Source: Puniceicoccaceae bacterium
GTDB taxonomy: Bacteria; Verrucomicrobiota; Verrucomicrobiia; Opitutales; Coraliomargaritaceae
DNA length: 64,000 nt
Direction of reading: 5' to 3'
Assembly (NCBI GenBank): GCA_018402305.1
Contig: JAGYJE010000003.1
Coordinates: 62,001-126,000, forward strand
Shown here: positions 1 through 8,365 of the stretch, piece after piece
Layout: each line of letters starts with the position of its first letter
Position numbering within the stretch: position 1 is the first letter of the stretch
Translations under genes and position numbers: made by a program
Notes under the pieces: model-generated
Database searches by the model: none
What the model saw: the letters and a program-made list of their open reading frames with translations, nothing else
Told to the model about the DNA's origin: nothing

Positions 1-2
1 GC

Positions 3-770
3 TATCGTCTGCTCTACGGGGGGCGGGCCTGCCCGCCGTCCTCGCCGAGTCCGGAGGTTTTGGAAGGTCTGCTTCGTGCCAATGATGGAGCGGGCCAAGA
101 GCTACGTGTTCGCATTCTGGCGCGGATGCACGATCTGGCCGCCTTTGTGCGTGAGTTGAAGCAGCGCTTTGGAATCTGGTACAATCATCGTCACAATAAT
201 AAGGGCACGCTTTGGGCGGAGCGTTTCCGCAGCACGATTGTGGAGGCCTCCGTAGAGGCGCTTTCAACGGTGGCCGCCTACATTGACTTGAATCCCGTGC
301 GTGCGGGTATGGTGGCGGATCCGGCGGATTACCGTTTCAGCAGTTTTGGTCGCGCGGTGGGTGGCAATCCAAGCGCGCAGCGTGGCTATGAATCCATCTT
401 CTGCCAGAAACGGCCCTGGGCGGCGCTGATGCCGAGCTACAATTTGATTTTGTATGGAAAGGGAGAGCGGCCCAAAGGGTTGGTGGGTAAGGATCTCGGG
501 CGAATTGATGCAGAGACAGCGAGTCGGGTCCTCGAAAACGGTGGGCGCCTGCCGATCTGGCAACTTCTGCGCTGGCGGGTGCGCTATTTTAGCGAGGGTA
601 CCGCGCTGGGATCGAAGGCGTTTCTGGAGAATTTGGGCCGGCGCTGGAACGAGCAGCGCGGAGCCGAGCGCAAACGGCACGCCCACCGCATGCAAGCAGG
701 CGAGTGGGGCGAACTGCGCAGCTTCCGTAACCTGCAAATCGACCCGGTTTCCATACCGGGCAAAAGCTGA
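3..770 (+). CDS. REP-associated tyrosine transposase (RAYT, Y1_Tnp family), 5' end outside window
   Basis: Single-strand DNA transposase-like protein of the IS200/IS605 Y1 superfamily, the type that acts on REP palindromes. The frame is open from base 3, so the TTG at 60 is not a true start: residues encoded before it (RLLYG) align with the same place in the copy at 27587 (KVLYP). Shared blocks are ARMHDL, LKQRF-IWYN (the Tyr is the probable catalytic residue), GTLW--RF-S and YIDLNPVRAG. The HUH histidine motif lies upstream of the window. The C-terminal part (YGKGE, then LPIWQLLRWRVRYF) also matches the other copy, but this protein lacks its Gly/Asp/Arg tandem repeat and ends in an unrelated tail, so it is a separate lineage rather than a recent duplicate. 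Family call secure; activity unknown. Confidence 0.85.
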   Translation, partial: YRLLYGGRACPPSSPSPEVLEGLLRANDGAGQELRVRILARMHDLAAFVRELKQRFGIWYNHRHNNKGTLWAERFRSTIVEASVEALSTVAAYIDLNPVRAGMVADPADYRFSSFGRAVGGNPSAQRGYESIFCQKRPWAALMPSYNLILYGKGERPKGLVGKDLGRIDAETASRVLENGGRLPIWQLLRWRVRYFSEGTALGSKAFLENLGRRWNEQRGAERKRHAHRMQAGEWGELRSFRNLQIDPVSIPGKS

Positions 771-835
771 GTTGGTGCACTTCGAGGAAGGTTGACGTGG
801 CGTTCGCTGAGGACGGAGAGCTTCGGAGAGGTAAA

Positions 836-1819
836 CTAAAAGAGGTGTTTCACCGCATCCCGCTCTTCGGCAAGCTCTTGAACAGAGGCCTCAAATTTTT
901 CGCGGCTGAACGCGTTGAGCTCAATGTCTTTAACGATGCTGATTTGTTTGCCGTCGCTTCGGCAGGGGAAGGAAATAATCAAACCTTCTGGCGTGCCATA
1001 GCTGCCGTCCGAGCGGAGGCACATGCTAAAGGTTTCGCCCTCGGCGGTTGGTGTTGAAAGAGCTCGAACGGAATCGACAATTCCGTTCGCAGCGGATGCG
1101 GCGGAGGAAGAACCCCGCGCTTTGATGATGGCCGCACCGCGTTTTTGAACCGTCGGAATGAAGTTGTCTTTTAGCCAGGATTCGTCGCCAATAACTTCGG
1201 CGGCTGATTGGCCGTTTATTTTAGCGGAATAAAAGTCTGGATACTGTGTGGCCGAGTGATTCCCCCAAATGCTCATATTTGTGACAGCCGTGACACCGAC
1301 ACCCGCTTTTTGAGCCAGTTGTGTTTTGGCACGGTTTTCATCCAGCATCGTCATGGCGAAGAAACGGTCGCTTGGAATGTTCTTTGCGTTATTCATGGCT
1401 ATGAGGCAGTTTGTGTTGCACGGATTTCCGACGACCAGCACGCGCACGTCATCTGCTGCGTTTGCTGAAATGGCCTCGCCCTGGCCAGTGAACACCTTCC
1501 CGTTGATATCAAGTAAATCAGCTCGCTCCATGCCCTCCTTACGTGGCACGGAACCGACGAGCAGGGCCCAATTAACATCCTTGAATCCGTCGGCCAGATC
1601 AGTTGTGGCGACAACCTCTTTCAGTAGTGGAAAGGCGCAGTCATCAAGCTCCATGACGACCCCTTTGAGCGCTTCGAGGGCGGGTGGGATTTCAATAAGA
1701 TTGAGTGCGACTGGTTGGTTTGGACCAAACATGGCTCCAGAGGCTATGCGGAAAAGAAGGGCATAGCCGATATTACCAGCAGCACCTGTCACGGCGATTC
1801 GAATAGGTTTTTGATTCAT
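836..1819 (-). CDS. mdh: malate dehydrogenase
   Basis: NAD-dependent oxidation of L-malate to oxaloacetate in the TCA cycle; cytoplasmic. The 327 residues are the usual length for the cytosolic/Thermus-type family. The Rossmann glycine motif GAAGNIGY is at residues 12-19. Substrate-binding arginines are R93 (VPRKEGMER) and R163 (MLDENRAK), the nucleotide-contacting Asn is N132 (VGNPCNTN), and the catalytic pair is D160 and H188 ([12 protein letters not shown]). The ATG start is placed just before the Rossmann strand. The gene lies 18 bp downstream of the DAHP synthase gene on the same strand and may be co-transcribed with it. Nothing is truncated. Confidence 0.96.
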   Translation of the reverse strand: MNQKPIRIAVTGAAGNIGYALLFRIASGAMFGPNQPVALNLIEIPPALEALKGVVMELDDCAFPLLKEVVATTDLADGFKDVNWALLVGSVPRKEGMERADLLDINGKVFTGQGEAISANAADDVRVLVVGNPCNTNCLIAMNNAKNIPSDRFFAMTMLDENRAKTQLAQKAGVGVTAVTNMSIWGNHSATQYPDFYSAKINGQSAAEVIGDESWLKDNFIPTVQKRGAAIIKARGSSSAASAANGIVDSVRALSTPTAEGETFSMCLRSDGSYGTPEGLIISFPCRSDGKQISIVKDIELNAFSREKFEASVQELAEERDAVKHLF

Positions 1820-1837
1820 AATGGATTAATTGGTAGG

Positions 1838-2890
1838 TTAATTGAAGAGCGGTGCGAGTTTGGCATAGGCTTTGCGAATCATGGCCTCAGTCGTTGGCCA
1901 GTCGATACAGCCGTCGGTAATGGATACCCCGTATTCAAGTGAATCGACCGGTTGTGGAAATGGCTGACTGCCATGTTTCAGATTACTCTCGATCATTGCA
2001 CCGATAACACTCGGGTCCTGCAGACTTTGCCGAACAATTTCCTCAAAAACGACCGGTTGTCGACTGGGGTCCTTATCGCTGTTTGCATGGCTGCAATCGG
2101 TCATAATCGCTGGCGTGAGTCCGGATTTTTCAAGTTGTTCGCGCACTTCGGCAACCTTGCAGGCACTGTAGTTCGGGCCTTGAGAGCCACCGCGGAGAAC
2201 AACGTGGCAGTGAGGGTTCCCTTTTGTTGTGAGGGCGTTGGCCCGGCCTTCATTATCAATGCCGAGAAAGGTCTGCGACTGGCTTGCCGCTTTGATCGCA
2301 TTAATCGCGACCGCCAGGCCGCCATCAGTCCCGTTTTTGAAGCCGAGCGGCATTGATAGCCCGGAGGCCATTTGCCGGTGGGTTTGGCTTTCGGTTGTGC
2401 GGGCGCCAATTGCGGACCAACAAATAAGGTCGGCGATATACTGGGGGGTGATCGGGTCGAGCAGTTCAGTGGCCGTAGGCAATCCGACCTCGATGATATC
2501 GAGAAGAAAGCGACGCGCGATACGCAGCCCCTGGGGGATGTCACTGGTCCCGTCGAGATTGGGATCCATGATAAGGCCCTTCCATCCCACCGTAGTACGC
2601 GGCTTCTCAAAATAAACACGCATGACAATAAGCATCCGGTCGTTTACCTCTTTGGCCAGTTGAGCTAGTTTTTCGGCGTATTCGCGCCCAGCATTGAGGT
2701 CGTGGATCGAGCAGGGGCCTACCACGATGAGAAGGCGTCGGTCTTTACCAAAGATAATTTGACGAATCGCTTCCCGGGATTCGGCTACAAATCTGTGGGC
2801 GGCCTCGGTTTTTTCGATCTCGTGACAGAGCGAAAGCGGCGTGGGAAGGAGGGTCTTGGAAGTTATGTTGATGTCGGTGATGTTTTTCAC
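1838..2890 (-). CDS. 3-deoxy-7-phosphoheptulonate synthase (class I, AroF/G/H type)
   Basis: First step of the shikimate pathway: phosphoenolpyruvate plus erythrose 4-phosphate gives DAHP, the precursor of aromatic amino acids. At 350 residues it matches the E. coli AroF/AroG/AroH class. Metal ligands are visible: C60 in GPCSIHD, H268 in DCSHANSDKD, E301 in MIESNL and D326 in SITDGCIDW. The PEP/E4P motif EKPRTTVGWKG is near residue 95. The isozyme, and hence which aromatic amino acid feeds back on it, cannot be told from sequence. It is divergent from ygfZ across a 132-bp gap, and mdh follows closely downstream. Confidence 0.95.
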   Translation of the reverse strand: MKNITDINITSKTLLPTPLSLCHEIEKTEAAHRFVAESREAIRQIIFGKDRRLLIVVGPCSIHDLNAGREYAEKLAQLAKEVNDRMLIVMRVYFEKPRTTVGWKGLIMDPNLDGTSDIPQGLRIARRFLLDIIEVGLPTATELLDPITPQYIADLICWSAIGARTTESQTHRQMASGLSMPLGFKNGTDGGLAVAINAIKAASQSQTFLGIDNEGRANALTTKGNPHCHVVLRGGSQGPNYSACKVAEVREQLEKSGLTPAIMTDCSHANSDKDPSRQPVVFEEIVRQSLQDPSVIGAMIESNLKHGSQPFPQPVDSLEYGVSITDGCIDWPTTEAMIRKAYAKLAPLFN

Positions 2891-3022
2891 AACAGCAGGC
2901 TAAGTTCGGCTCGCGCGAATGAACAAGCTCAAATCGTAAAAGAAATGAACTCAAATACAATAAATACACAGGCTATTTAAAAGAAGGTTGAATTTTTTTG
3001 CGGATGGAGTAGAAAGTCATTT

Positions 3023-3937
3023 ATGAAAGAGACGCCATGGTTTTACGAACATTGCCTGGGGGCGGATTTCGAGGTGACGGATTCAGATGCGGCTAATTTT
3101 CTACAGAGCCAATTCAGTAACGAGCTTCGGCCGTTTGAGGCGGGTCGCGCAACCTATGGCCTTTGGCTGGACGCAAAAGGTAAGGTTATGGGAGACAGCG
3201 TCGTGCTTTGTTTGGGGGCATCGCTTTTTCGGGTTTGCAGCGAGGGGAGCGACGGAGCGACAATTCGTGCGCATTTGGAGCGCCACATCATTGCGGACGA
3301 TGTTGAAATAGAGCCGATTAATGGGGCGCATGGCTTCGAGATCCCAGCTGAGGTGTGTGCATTGATCGACCTCACGGTACCAGATGCAGGACATTTTCTT
3401 GAGACGGAATACGGCTGTCTCGCTCATGCACCGGAGTCATGCTGTCGATTTCTGGTCGACTCTGATTCGGCGGCGACAAAACTGCGTGCGCGTCTTGTCG
3501 AGCTTGGCTGCTCGAGGCTGTCGACCACTGAACACGGGTTGCTACGGATGGCGGCGGGGAGGCCCCTCATTCCGGAAGAAATTGGACCGGCCGATTTGCC
3601 GGGCGAGGGTGAGCTGGAGCCGGTGGCAGTATCCTTTACTAAAGGGTGCTACCTCGGGCAGGAGGTAGTCGCGCGGATGCACAACCTGGGGCAAGCGCAG
3701 CGCCGGCTATTTGTGGTCGAGGGCACAGGCGCGCTTCCGGTTTTACCGATGCCACTCCACGACGCCAATGGAAAGCGGGTCGGTGAGATTCGCTCAGCTT
3801 ATAGTGAGGCGGGTGGATGGCAGGGGGTAGCTCTTTTAAAGAGGCGCTTTGTTTTGTCTGGGAACAAATTGATGGCCGGGGTGAAGGCAATCAAAGTTCG
3901 GGATTCATTAAGTGAACGGAGGGCAAAATCGGTTTGA
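3023..3937 (+). CDS. ygfZ: YgfZ/GcvT-like folate-binding protein
   Basis: Folate-dependent helper protein; in E. coli YgfZ supports Fe-S enzymes such as MiaB through tetrahydrofolate. The 304-residue protein has the family signature KGCYLGQE at residues 207-214, with the invariant Cys209, in the GcvT-like fold. The N-terminal half contains the usual NFLQSQFSNEL and LDAKGKV segments. It stands alone between divergent aroF-type and HU genes. A possible promoter (TTGAAT at 2988, TAGAAA at 3010) would put the transcription start almost on the ATG, but this is weak. Its physiological partner in this organism is inferred, not seen. Confidence 0.9.
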   Translation: MKETPWFYEHCLGADFEVTDSDAANFLQSQFSNELRPFEAGRATYGLWLDAKGKVMGDSVVLCLGASLFRVCSEGSDGATIRAHLERHIIADDVEIEPINGAHGFEIPAEVCALIDLTVPDAGHFLETEYGCLAHAPESCCRFLVDSDSAATKLRARLVELGCSRLSTTEHGLLRMAAGRPLIPEEIGPADLPGEGELEPVAVSFTKGCYLGQEVVARMHNLGQAQRRLFVVEGTGALPVLPMPLHDANGKRVGEIRSAYSEAGGWQGVALLKRRFVLSGNKLMAGVKAIKVRDSLSERRAKSV

Positions 3938-4104
3938 ACACAAATGACCTTAAGATTGAAGAATTGGCGCAGCTTTTACTTGGAAGCCCTATTGAGAGAG
4001 GTGCTTGAAGCCCGATGGGGGTCTTGAAAGGCCATAAATAGCGAGCTAAAGTGGGTCAGTGAGTTGAAAACCTTAAAAATAGGCGGTTTGGGAGGGATTT
4101 TTGG

Positions 4105-4133
4105 TTGACGCTTCGTTGAGTGGCATCTCTGAT
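4105..4133 (+). promoter_or_regulatory. sigma-70-type promoter of the HU gene
   Basis: TTGACG (4105-4110) and TCTGAT (4128-4133) are separated by 17 bases, about 48 bases upstream of the HU ATG at 4181. The -35 matches consensus at five of six positions and the -10 at four. No experimental start is known. Confidence 0.5.
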
Positions 4134-4180
4134 TCGAGGTGGCATTCAGCCATAAAACCTCAACAATAACAGATAACTAT

Positions 4181-4456
4181 ATGAACAAAGCAGAACTCGT
4201 TGCAGAAGTACAAAAATCACTCGGTGCAGATACATCCAAGGCAGCCGCAGAGCGCTCAATTGAAGCCGTTCTGGAAGGCATCAAAAAGGGTGTTAAAAAA
4301 GACAAGAACGTCCAACTCATCGGTTTCGGTACTTTCTCTGTAACCAAGCGCGCTGCTCGTGATGGTATTAACCCACAGACTGGCGACAAGATAAAGATCA
4401 AAGCATCCAAGGCGGTTAAATTCAAGGCTGGCGCTGGTCTTAAAGCAGTCCTCTAA
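4181..4456 (+). CDS. HU/IHF family DNA-binding protein
   Basis: Small histone-like dimer that bends and compacts DNA. The 91 residues from the ATG at 4181 (MNKAELVAEV) match the normal HU length; an upstream GTG at 4139 would add 14 residues that do not resemble HU, so it is rejected. The core GFGTFSV and the DNA-binding arm (RAARDGINPQTGDKIKI) are present. A Lys-rich centre and the lack of a conserved IHF-specific feature favour HU over IHF. The gene is monocistronic, with its own promoter upstream and a strong terminator about 80 bases downstream. Confidence 0.93.
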   Translation: MNKAELVAEVQKSLGADTSKAAAERSIEAVLEGIKKGVKKDKNVQLIGFGTFSVTKRAARDGINPQTGDKIKIKASKAVKFKAGAGLKAVL

Positions 4457-4540
4457 GCTAAGTGGCCCTCCGCGGGTTTGGTTCAACGCCCTTTTGGGGG
4501 AAGTTGAAGACACCAATCGAAGAGACAGTTTATTTTACGA

Positions 4541-4568
4541 AACCCGCAACTTCGGTTGCGGGTTTTTT
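4541..4568 (+). terminator. Rho-independent terminator after the HU gene
   Basis: A perfect 10-bp stem (AACCCGCAAC / GTTGCGGGTT) with a TTCG tetraloop is followed by a run of six T. It separates HU from leuC. Confidence 0.92.
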
Positions 4569-4662
4569 GTGTCTAAAAAAACATTCTTTACGGTTGCCAG
4601 TCACAGGCCGGGCCTTCTTATTGAGACTCTTTTGAGAATCACCTCAAACCTCGGATACCACT

Positions 4663-6090
4663 ATGGGTAAAAGTTTATTTCAAAAAGTATGGGATGCGCA
4701 CGCCGTCCGGCAGCTGGCGAATGGGCAGACACAATTATTAATCGGCACGCACTTGATCCACGAAGTGACCAGCCCGCAGGCCTTCGGCATGCTACGGGAC
4801 AAAGGTCTGCCTGTGATGTTTCCGCACCGCACATTCGCCACGGTCGACCATATCGTGCCGACGAACGAGACAATTGAGCCTTACAGCGACTCGCTGGCGC
4901 AGGGCATGATCGAAGAGCTGCGCAAGAACTGCGCGGAGTATGGCGTGACTTTCTTCGACACAAACACAGGCCACCAGGGGATTGTTCACATAGTGGGGCC
5001 TGAGCAGGGGATAACCCAGCCCGGCACAACGATCGCCTGTGGCGATTCCCATACCTCGACGCACGGCGCTTTCGGAGCCATTGCTTTCGGAATTGGCACT
5101 AGCCAGGTGCGCGACGTCCTCGCGACACAGACGATTGCATTGAATGAATTGAAGGTTCGCCGTATCAACGTGGATGGCAAACTGCGCCCGGGGGTGTATG
5201 CCAAGGACGTAATCTTGCATATCATCCGTCAGCTTGGCACGCAGGGCGGCACGGGTTTCGCGTACGAGTATGCCGGTTCGGTGTTCGACGGATTCACGAT
5301 GGAAGAGCGCATGACGGTGTGTAACATGTCCATCGAGGGTGGGGCACGCGTCGGCTATGTAAATCCTGACGAAACTACTTTTGAGTATTTGAAGGGTCGT
5401 CCCTACGCACCCAAGGGCGCGGGATGGGATGCGGCCGTCGAGCGCTGGCAGTCGTATGCTTCGGATGCGGACTGCGAGTATGATGATGTGGTCAACATCA
5501 ATGCGGCGACGATCGAGCCGACCGTGACCTGGGGCATCACTCCGGGGCAGGGAGTGGGCATCAATGAAACCATTCCGACAGAGGCCGAGGGAGTCACCCA
5601 GTCTGATCGGGCAGCGATTGCCGAGGCTCTGGAGCACATGCAGTTTGAGGGCGGCTCGCCGGTAAAGGGCAAGAAAATCGATGTTGCCTTTATTGGGTCC
5701 TGCACAAACGGACGTCTTTCCGACCTAAAAGAAGTGGCCCGGTATGTGGCCGGACGCAAGGTGGCGCCGGGCGTGCAGGCCATTGTGGTGCCTGGTTCCC
5801 AGGTGGTATCAAAAATCGCGGAGGAACTGGGACTACACAGAATCTTCCTGGAAGCGGGGTTCGAGTGGCGGGCAGCAGGTTGTTCCATGTGCTTGGCGAT
5901 GAATCCGGACAAGTTGATCGGTGATCAGCTCTGTGCCAGCTCGTCAAATCGCAACTTCAAGGGGCGCCAGGGATCACCAACAGGCCGGACGATGTTGATG
6001 AGTCCGGTCATGGTGGCTGCTGCGGCCATTACGGGTAAGATTTCCGACGCCCGTGAAATCTTTGATGTCGCTGAGGCGGCGGTCGCCTAG
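4663..6090 (+). CDS. leuC: 3-isopropylmalate dehydratase large subunit
   Basis: Aconitase-family enzyme isomerising 2- and 3-isopropylmalate in leucine synthesis, acting as a heterodimer with LeuD. The 475 residues match the bacterial LeuC length. The three [4Fe-4S] cysteines are C347 (IGSCTNGR), C407 and C410 (AAGCSMC), the same numbering as E. coli LeuC. The aconitase block [12 protein letters not shown] is at about residue 128. leuD follows after 49 bp. leuA and leuB are not in the window, so the pathway genes are split. No attenuator-like leader peptide was recognised in the 94 bases after the HU terminator. Confidence 0.97.
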   Translation: MGKSLFQKVWDAHAVRQLANGQTQLLIGTHLIHEVTSPQAFGMLRDKGLPVMFPHRTFATVDHIVPTNETIEPYSDSLAQGMIEELRKNCAEYGVTFFDTNTGHQGIVHIVGPEQGITQPGTTIACGDSHTSTHGAFGAIAFGIGTSQVRDVLATQTIALNELKVRRINVDGKLRPGVYAKDVILHIIRQLGTQGGTGFAYEYAGSVFDGFTMEERMTVCNMSIEGGARVGYVNPDETTFEYLKGRPYAPKGAGWDAAVERWQSYASDADCEYDDVVNINAATIEPTVTWGITPGQGVGINETIPTEAEGVTQSDRAAIAEALEHMQFEGGSPVKGKKIDVAFIGSCTNGRLSDLKEVARYVAGRKVAPGVQAIVVPGSQVVSKIAEELGLHRIFLEAGFEWRAAGCSMCLAMNPDKLIGDQLCASSSNRNFKGRQGSPTGRTMLMSPVMVAAAAITGKISDAREIFDVAEAAVA

Positions 6091-6139
6091 ACCGCGCTTT
6101 CTTTCTCTCAGGCCTATTGAAACTTAAACTTAGAAAACT

Positions 6140-6742
6140 ATGGCATCCACCCCGATCAAACAAGTCGCCGGCAAAGGCGTTTACGTGCCCGGAGACGATA
6201 TCGATACGGACCGCATCATACCCGCGCGGTTCATGAAGTGCATCACCTTCGATGGTCTTGGCGATTACCTTTTTCATGACGTCCGCAAAACAGAGTCTGG
6301 TGAAAACAAGAAGCATAATCTGAACGACCCACGGTTTGCAGAGGCAAGTATCCTGCTAAGCGGCAACAACTTCGGTTGTGGCAGTTCACGCGAGCATGCC
6401 CCGCAATCAATCTTGCGCGCCGGCTATCAGGCCGTCATCGCCGGTAGCTTTGCCGAGATCTTTTTTGGTAATTCGACCAATCTAGGCGTGGTTTGTGTGA
6501 CGGCGGCGGATTCGGATCGTGCCATTTTGGCCGAGGCAATCGAAACCAACCCGGACCTTGAAATCACGATTGATGTGGAGGACCACAAAATATGGTTTGG
6601 CGATCAATCCGTGCCCTGTGGTATCAAGCCCGGGGCGCGTGACAGTTTGTTGAGCGGTGCCTATGACCCGCTGGACGAGTTGCTGGAAGGTGCGGATGCG
6701 GTGTCGAAAACGGCAAATAGGCTGGTCTATTTGCAGGCGTGA
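6140..6742 (+). CDS. leuD: 3-isopropylmalate dehydratase small subunit
   Basis: Swivelling-domain partner of LeuC. At 200 residues it has the expected length. Key blocks are DDIDTDRIIPARFMK near residue 18, NNFGCGSSREHAPQSI near residue 75 and FAEIFFGNSTNLG near residue 104. It is co-directional with leuC, and the ExbB-like gene starts only 9-18 bp after its stop. Leucine synthesis and a proton-channel pair may therefore share a transcript, although the functions are unrelated. Confidence 0.96.
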   Translation: MASTPIKQVAGKGVYVPGDDIDTDRIIPARFMKCITFDGLGDYLFHDVRKTESGENKKHNLNDPRFAEASILLSGNNFGCGSSREHAPQSILRAGYQAVIAGSFAEIFFGNSTNLGVVCVTAADSDRAILAEAIETNPDLEITIDVEDHKIWFGDQSVPCGIKPGARDSLLSGAYDPLDELLEGADAVSKTANRLVYLQA

Positions 6743-6760
6743 CACTCCGTTGTGCGCATT

Positions 6761-7324
6761 ATGGATATCATCAACAACGCTGGAATTTTCATCTACCCAC
6801 TCGCCTTCTGCTCGATTGTGGCGGTATTCATTACGATTGAGCGGTTGATCGCGCTGCGTCCCTCGCGGGTTATGCCCGTACCGCTGGTGGATGCCTTTAT
6901 TTCGGGTAACCTATTGGGGTTGGCGGCGGATCGCAGGTCGGTGGCGGGGCGCATTGCTTGTTTCTACCAAGAGCGCAAGCCCGGGGCGGAGGCATTGAAG
7001 GCCTTCACCCGGGTCGAAGTAAGCCGGATGGAACGTGGCGTTTTTTTGCTGGAGGTTGTCATCGGTGTGGCGCCCTTACTCGGGCTCTTGGGGACAGTGA
7101 CCGGTTTGACCAAGGTATTCAGTGGATTTTCTGCTGAGACCGGATTACCCGACCCCGGGACGTTTATCACGGGAATCGCGCTGGCCTTGAACACGACCAT
7201 CCTCGGCTTGGCGATTGCGATCCCCGCACTGGCGGCGCATGCGTATTTGCTCCGCCGTGTTGAATCGCTGGCGGCGCGTATTGGGCTTGGGGTGCAGGCC
7301 CTCCTACAAAATAAGACTGACTGA
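6761..7324 (+). CDS. MotA/TolQ/ExbB proton channel family protein
   Basis: Inner-membrane stator that uses the proton gradient together with an ExbD/TolR partner to energise outer-membrane work. About 187 residues from the ATG at 6761; a GTG at 6752 would add three residues and cannot be excluded. A first membrane helix lies in YPLAFCSIVAVFITIERLIAL. The paired C-terminal helices contain the ExbB/TolQ signature APLLGLLGTVTGL and a following TGIALALNTTILGLAIAIPAL segment. Its stop overlaps the ATG of the ExbD gene (ATGA type). Neither TonB nor TolA is nearby, so ExbB versus TolQ cannot be decided. Confidence 0.88.
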   Translation: MDIINNAGIFIYPLAFCSIVAVFITIERLIALRPSRVMPVPLVDAFISGNLLGLAADRRSVAGRIACFYQERKPGAEALKAFTRVEVSRMERGVFLLEVVIGVAPLLGLLGTVTGLTKVFSGFSAETGLPDPGTFITGIALALNTTILGLAIAIPALAAHAYLLRRVESLAARIGLGVQALLQNKTD

Positions 7325-7731
7325 TGGATACCGCCTCGGAGTATATCCGGCGTCGTCGCCGTGCCCCGGCGATCAATATCGTGCCGCTGGTCGATGTGTT
7401 GACGGTGCTGTTGTTCTTTTTTCTCGTGACGATGCAGTTTAAGCAGGTGAGCACGCTGAACATCACGGTGCCCAAGATTGAAACCGCTGGTGAAAACGAG
7501 GTGCGTGAGCAAATCGTGGTCGCGCTCAGTCCGGAGGGGCAAATTTACTTAAATGATCGTGAAGTCGACGAGCCGGCTTTTGCGTCAGCCATGCAATTGG
7601 CTGGAGAACTGACACCGGATCTCCCGATCCTTTTGATTGCCGATGAGGAAGTGCCACTCAAGTTTGTGACCGCGGTGATGGACATCTGCCGCAGTCACCA
7701 GATGAATAAAATTCGTCTGCAGTCGCGTTAG
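7324..7731 (+). CDS. ExbD/TolR family biopolymer transport protein
   Basis: Partner of the preceding channel protein. The 135 residues comprise a basic cytoplasmic N-terminus (RRRRR at 9-13), one membrane helix (about 20-40) carrying the conserved proton-pathway Asp24 in VPLVDVLTV, and a periplasmic domain ending LPILLIADEEVPLKFVTAVMD, typical of ExbD/TolR. It overlaps the ExbB-like gene by one base. Downstream, the T2SS cluster converges on it with a 46-bp gap. The target, TonB-dependent uptake or Tol-like envelope work, is not visible. Confidence 0.88.
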   Translation: MDTASEYIRRRRRAPAINIVPLVDVLTVLLFFFLVTMQFKQVSTLNITVPKIETAGENEVREQIVVALSPEGQIYLNDREVDEPAFASAMQLAGELTPDLPILLIADEEVPLKFVTAVMDICRSHQMNKIRLQSR

Positions 7732-7777
7732 GCTGGATCCGGTGGTGGCACCAAAATAATTGTGAGCAGGCACATGC

Positions 7778-8362
7778 TTAGTTTTGCGGTAGAATGACGC
7801 GGCGGCGGGGGACAACGCGGCGGCTATCACCGTTGTTAGCGTTCGTATTGTTTGGGTTATTGTTTGGGTATTCCAGTCCATGCGGGAGGCCTGCGGGCTG
7901 GTTTCGCTCGCCGCCGCTGATGTTAATCGACGTGGCGACCGGAAGCGGGGTCTCATTGGGGCTCATGAGGGTGAGTCGCTCGGAACGTCCGTTCATGGAG
8001 ACGGTGAGTGTTTTCGAATCACGGTTGAAGCCGCGCACCAGGATGCCGTTGTTCGATCGGTTCTCTTCCAGCCAATAAGCTTTTTGCTCCGTTTTGTGAA
8101 ACAAACTGTATTCCAGCACGCCGTTAAGCTCAACGATGCCCCGGAACTCAAGCTCCCGGCTGATCAGGCCCTTAACCGGTGGCGGTGGTGGGGGCGGCGC
8201 TTTCTCCTGCTTCCCGTAGCCGGGCGGCAGGAAGGGGTTGCTGCTTTGCAGGGTCTCTGCGTTGAGGGAGGCGACGCAACAAAGTAGCGGCGTAAGAGTG
8301 AGACCAACGCAAGAGATGATTGAGCGGCGGACGCTTTGCTTGCCTGTGCCTGGGAAGCGCAT
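7778..8362 (-). CDS. GspC-like periplasmic/inner-membrane component of the type II secretion cluster (tentative)
   Basis: Not recognised by name. The 194-residue product has a basic, hydrophobic N-terminus (about residues 10-35, signal peptide or anchor), a Pro-rich hinge (APPPPPPPVKG) and a single beta-rich domain (about 68-135): LEFRGIVELNG, then EQKAYWLEENRSNNGILVRGF, then LTVSMNGRSERLTLM. This pattern (G-V---------YSLF----, a 'GD/EN' turn, a V-L---G---L-L ending) resembles the HR domain of GspC/PulC and PilP. The tail is Asn- and Arg-rich and has no PDZ or coiled coil. It begins three bases after the gspD stop and is the last gene of the operon, where a secretin-docking protein is missing. 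Function is inferred from context. Confidence 0.5.
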   Translation of the reverse strand: MRFPGTGKQSVRRSIISCVGLTLTPLLCCVASLNAETLQSSNPFLPPGYGKQEKAPPPPPPPVKGLISRELEFRGIVELNGVLEYSLFHKTEQKAYWLEENRSNNGILVRGFNRDSKTLTVSMNGRSERLTLMSPNETPLPVATSINISGGERNQPAGLPHGLEYPNNNPNNTNANNGDSRRVVPRRRVILPQN

Positions 8363-8365
8363 CGG

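Noticed and set aside
797..1057. small plus-strand gene after the first RAYT
   Set aside because: Lies antisense to the C-terminus of malate dehydrogenase; no independent support.
4792..5637. 281-residue minus-strand frame within leuC
   Set aside because: Antisense shadow of an iron-sulfur enzyme with intact motifs.
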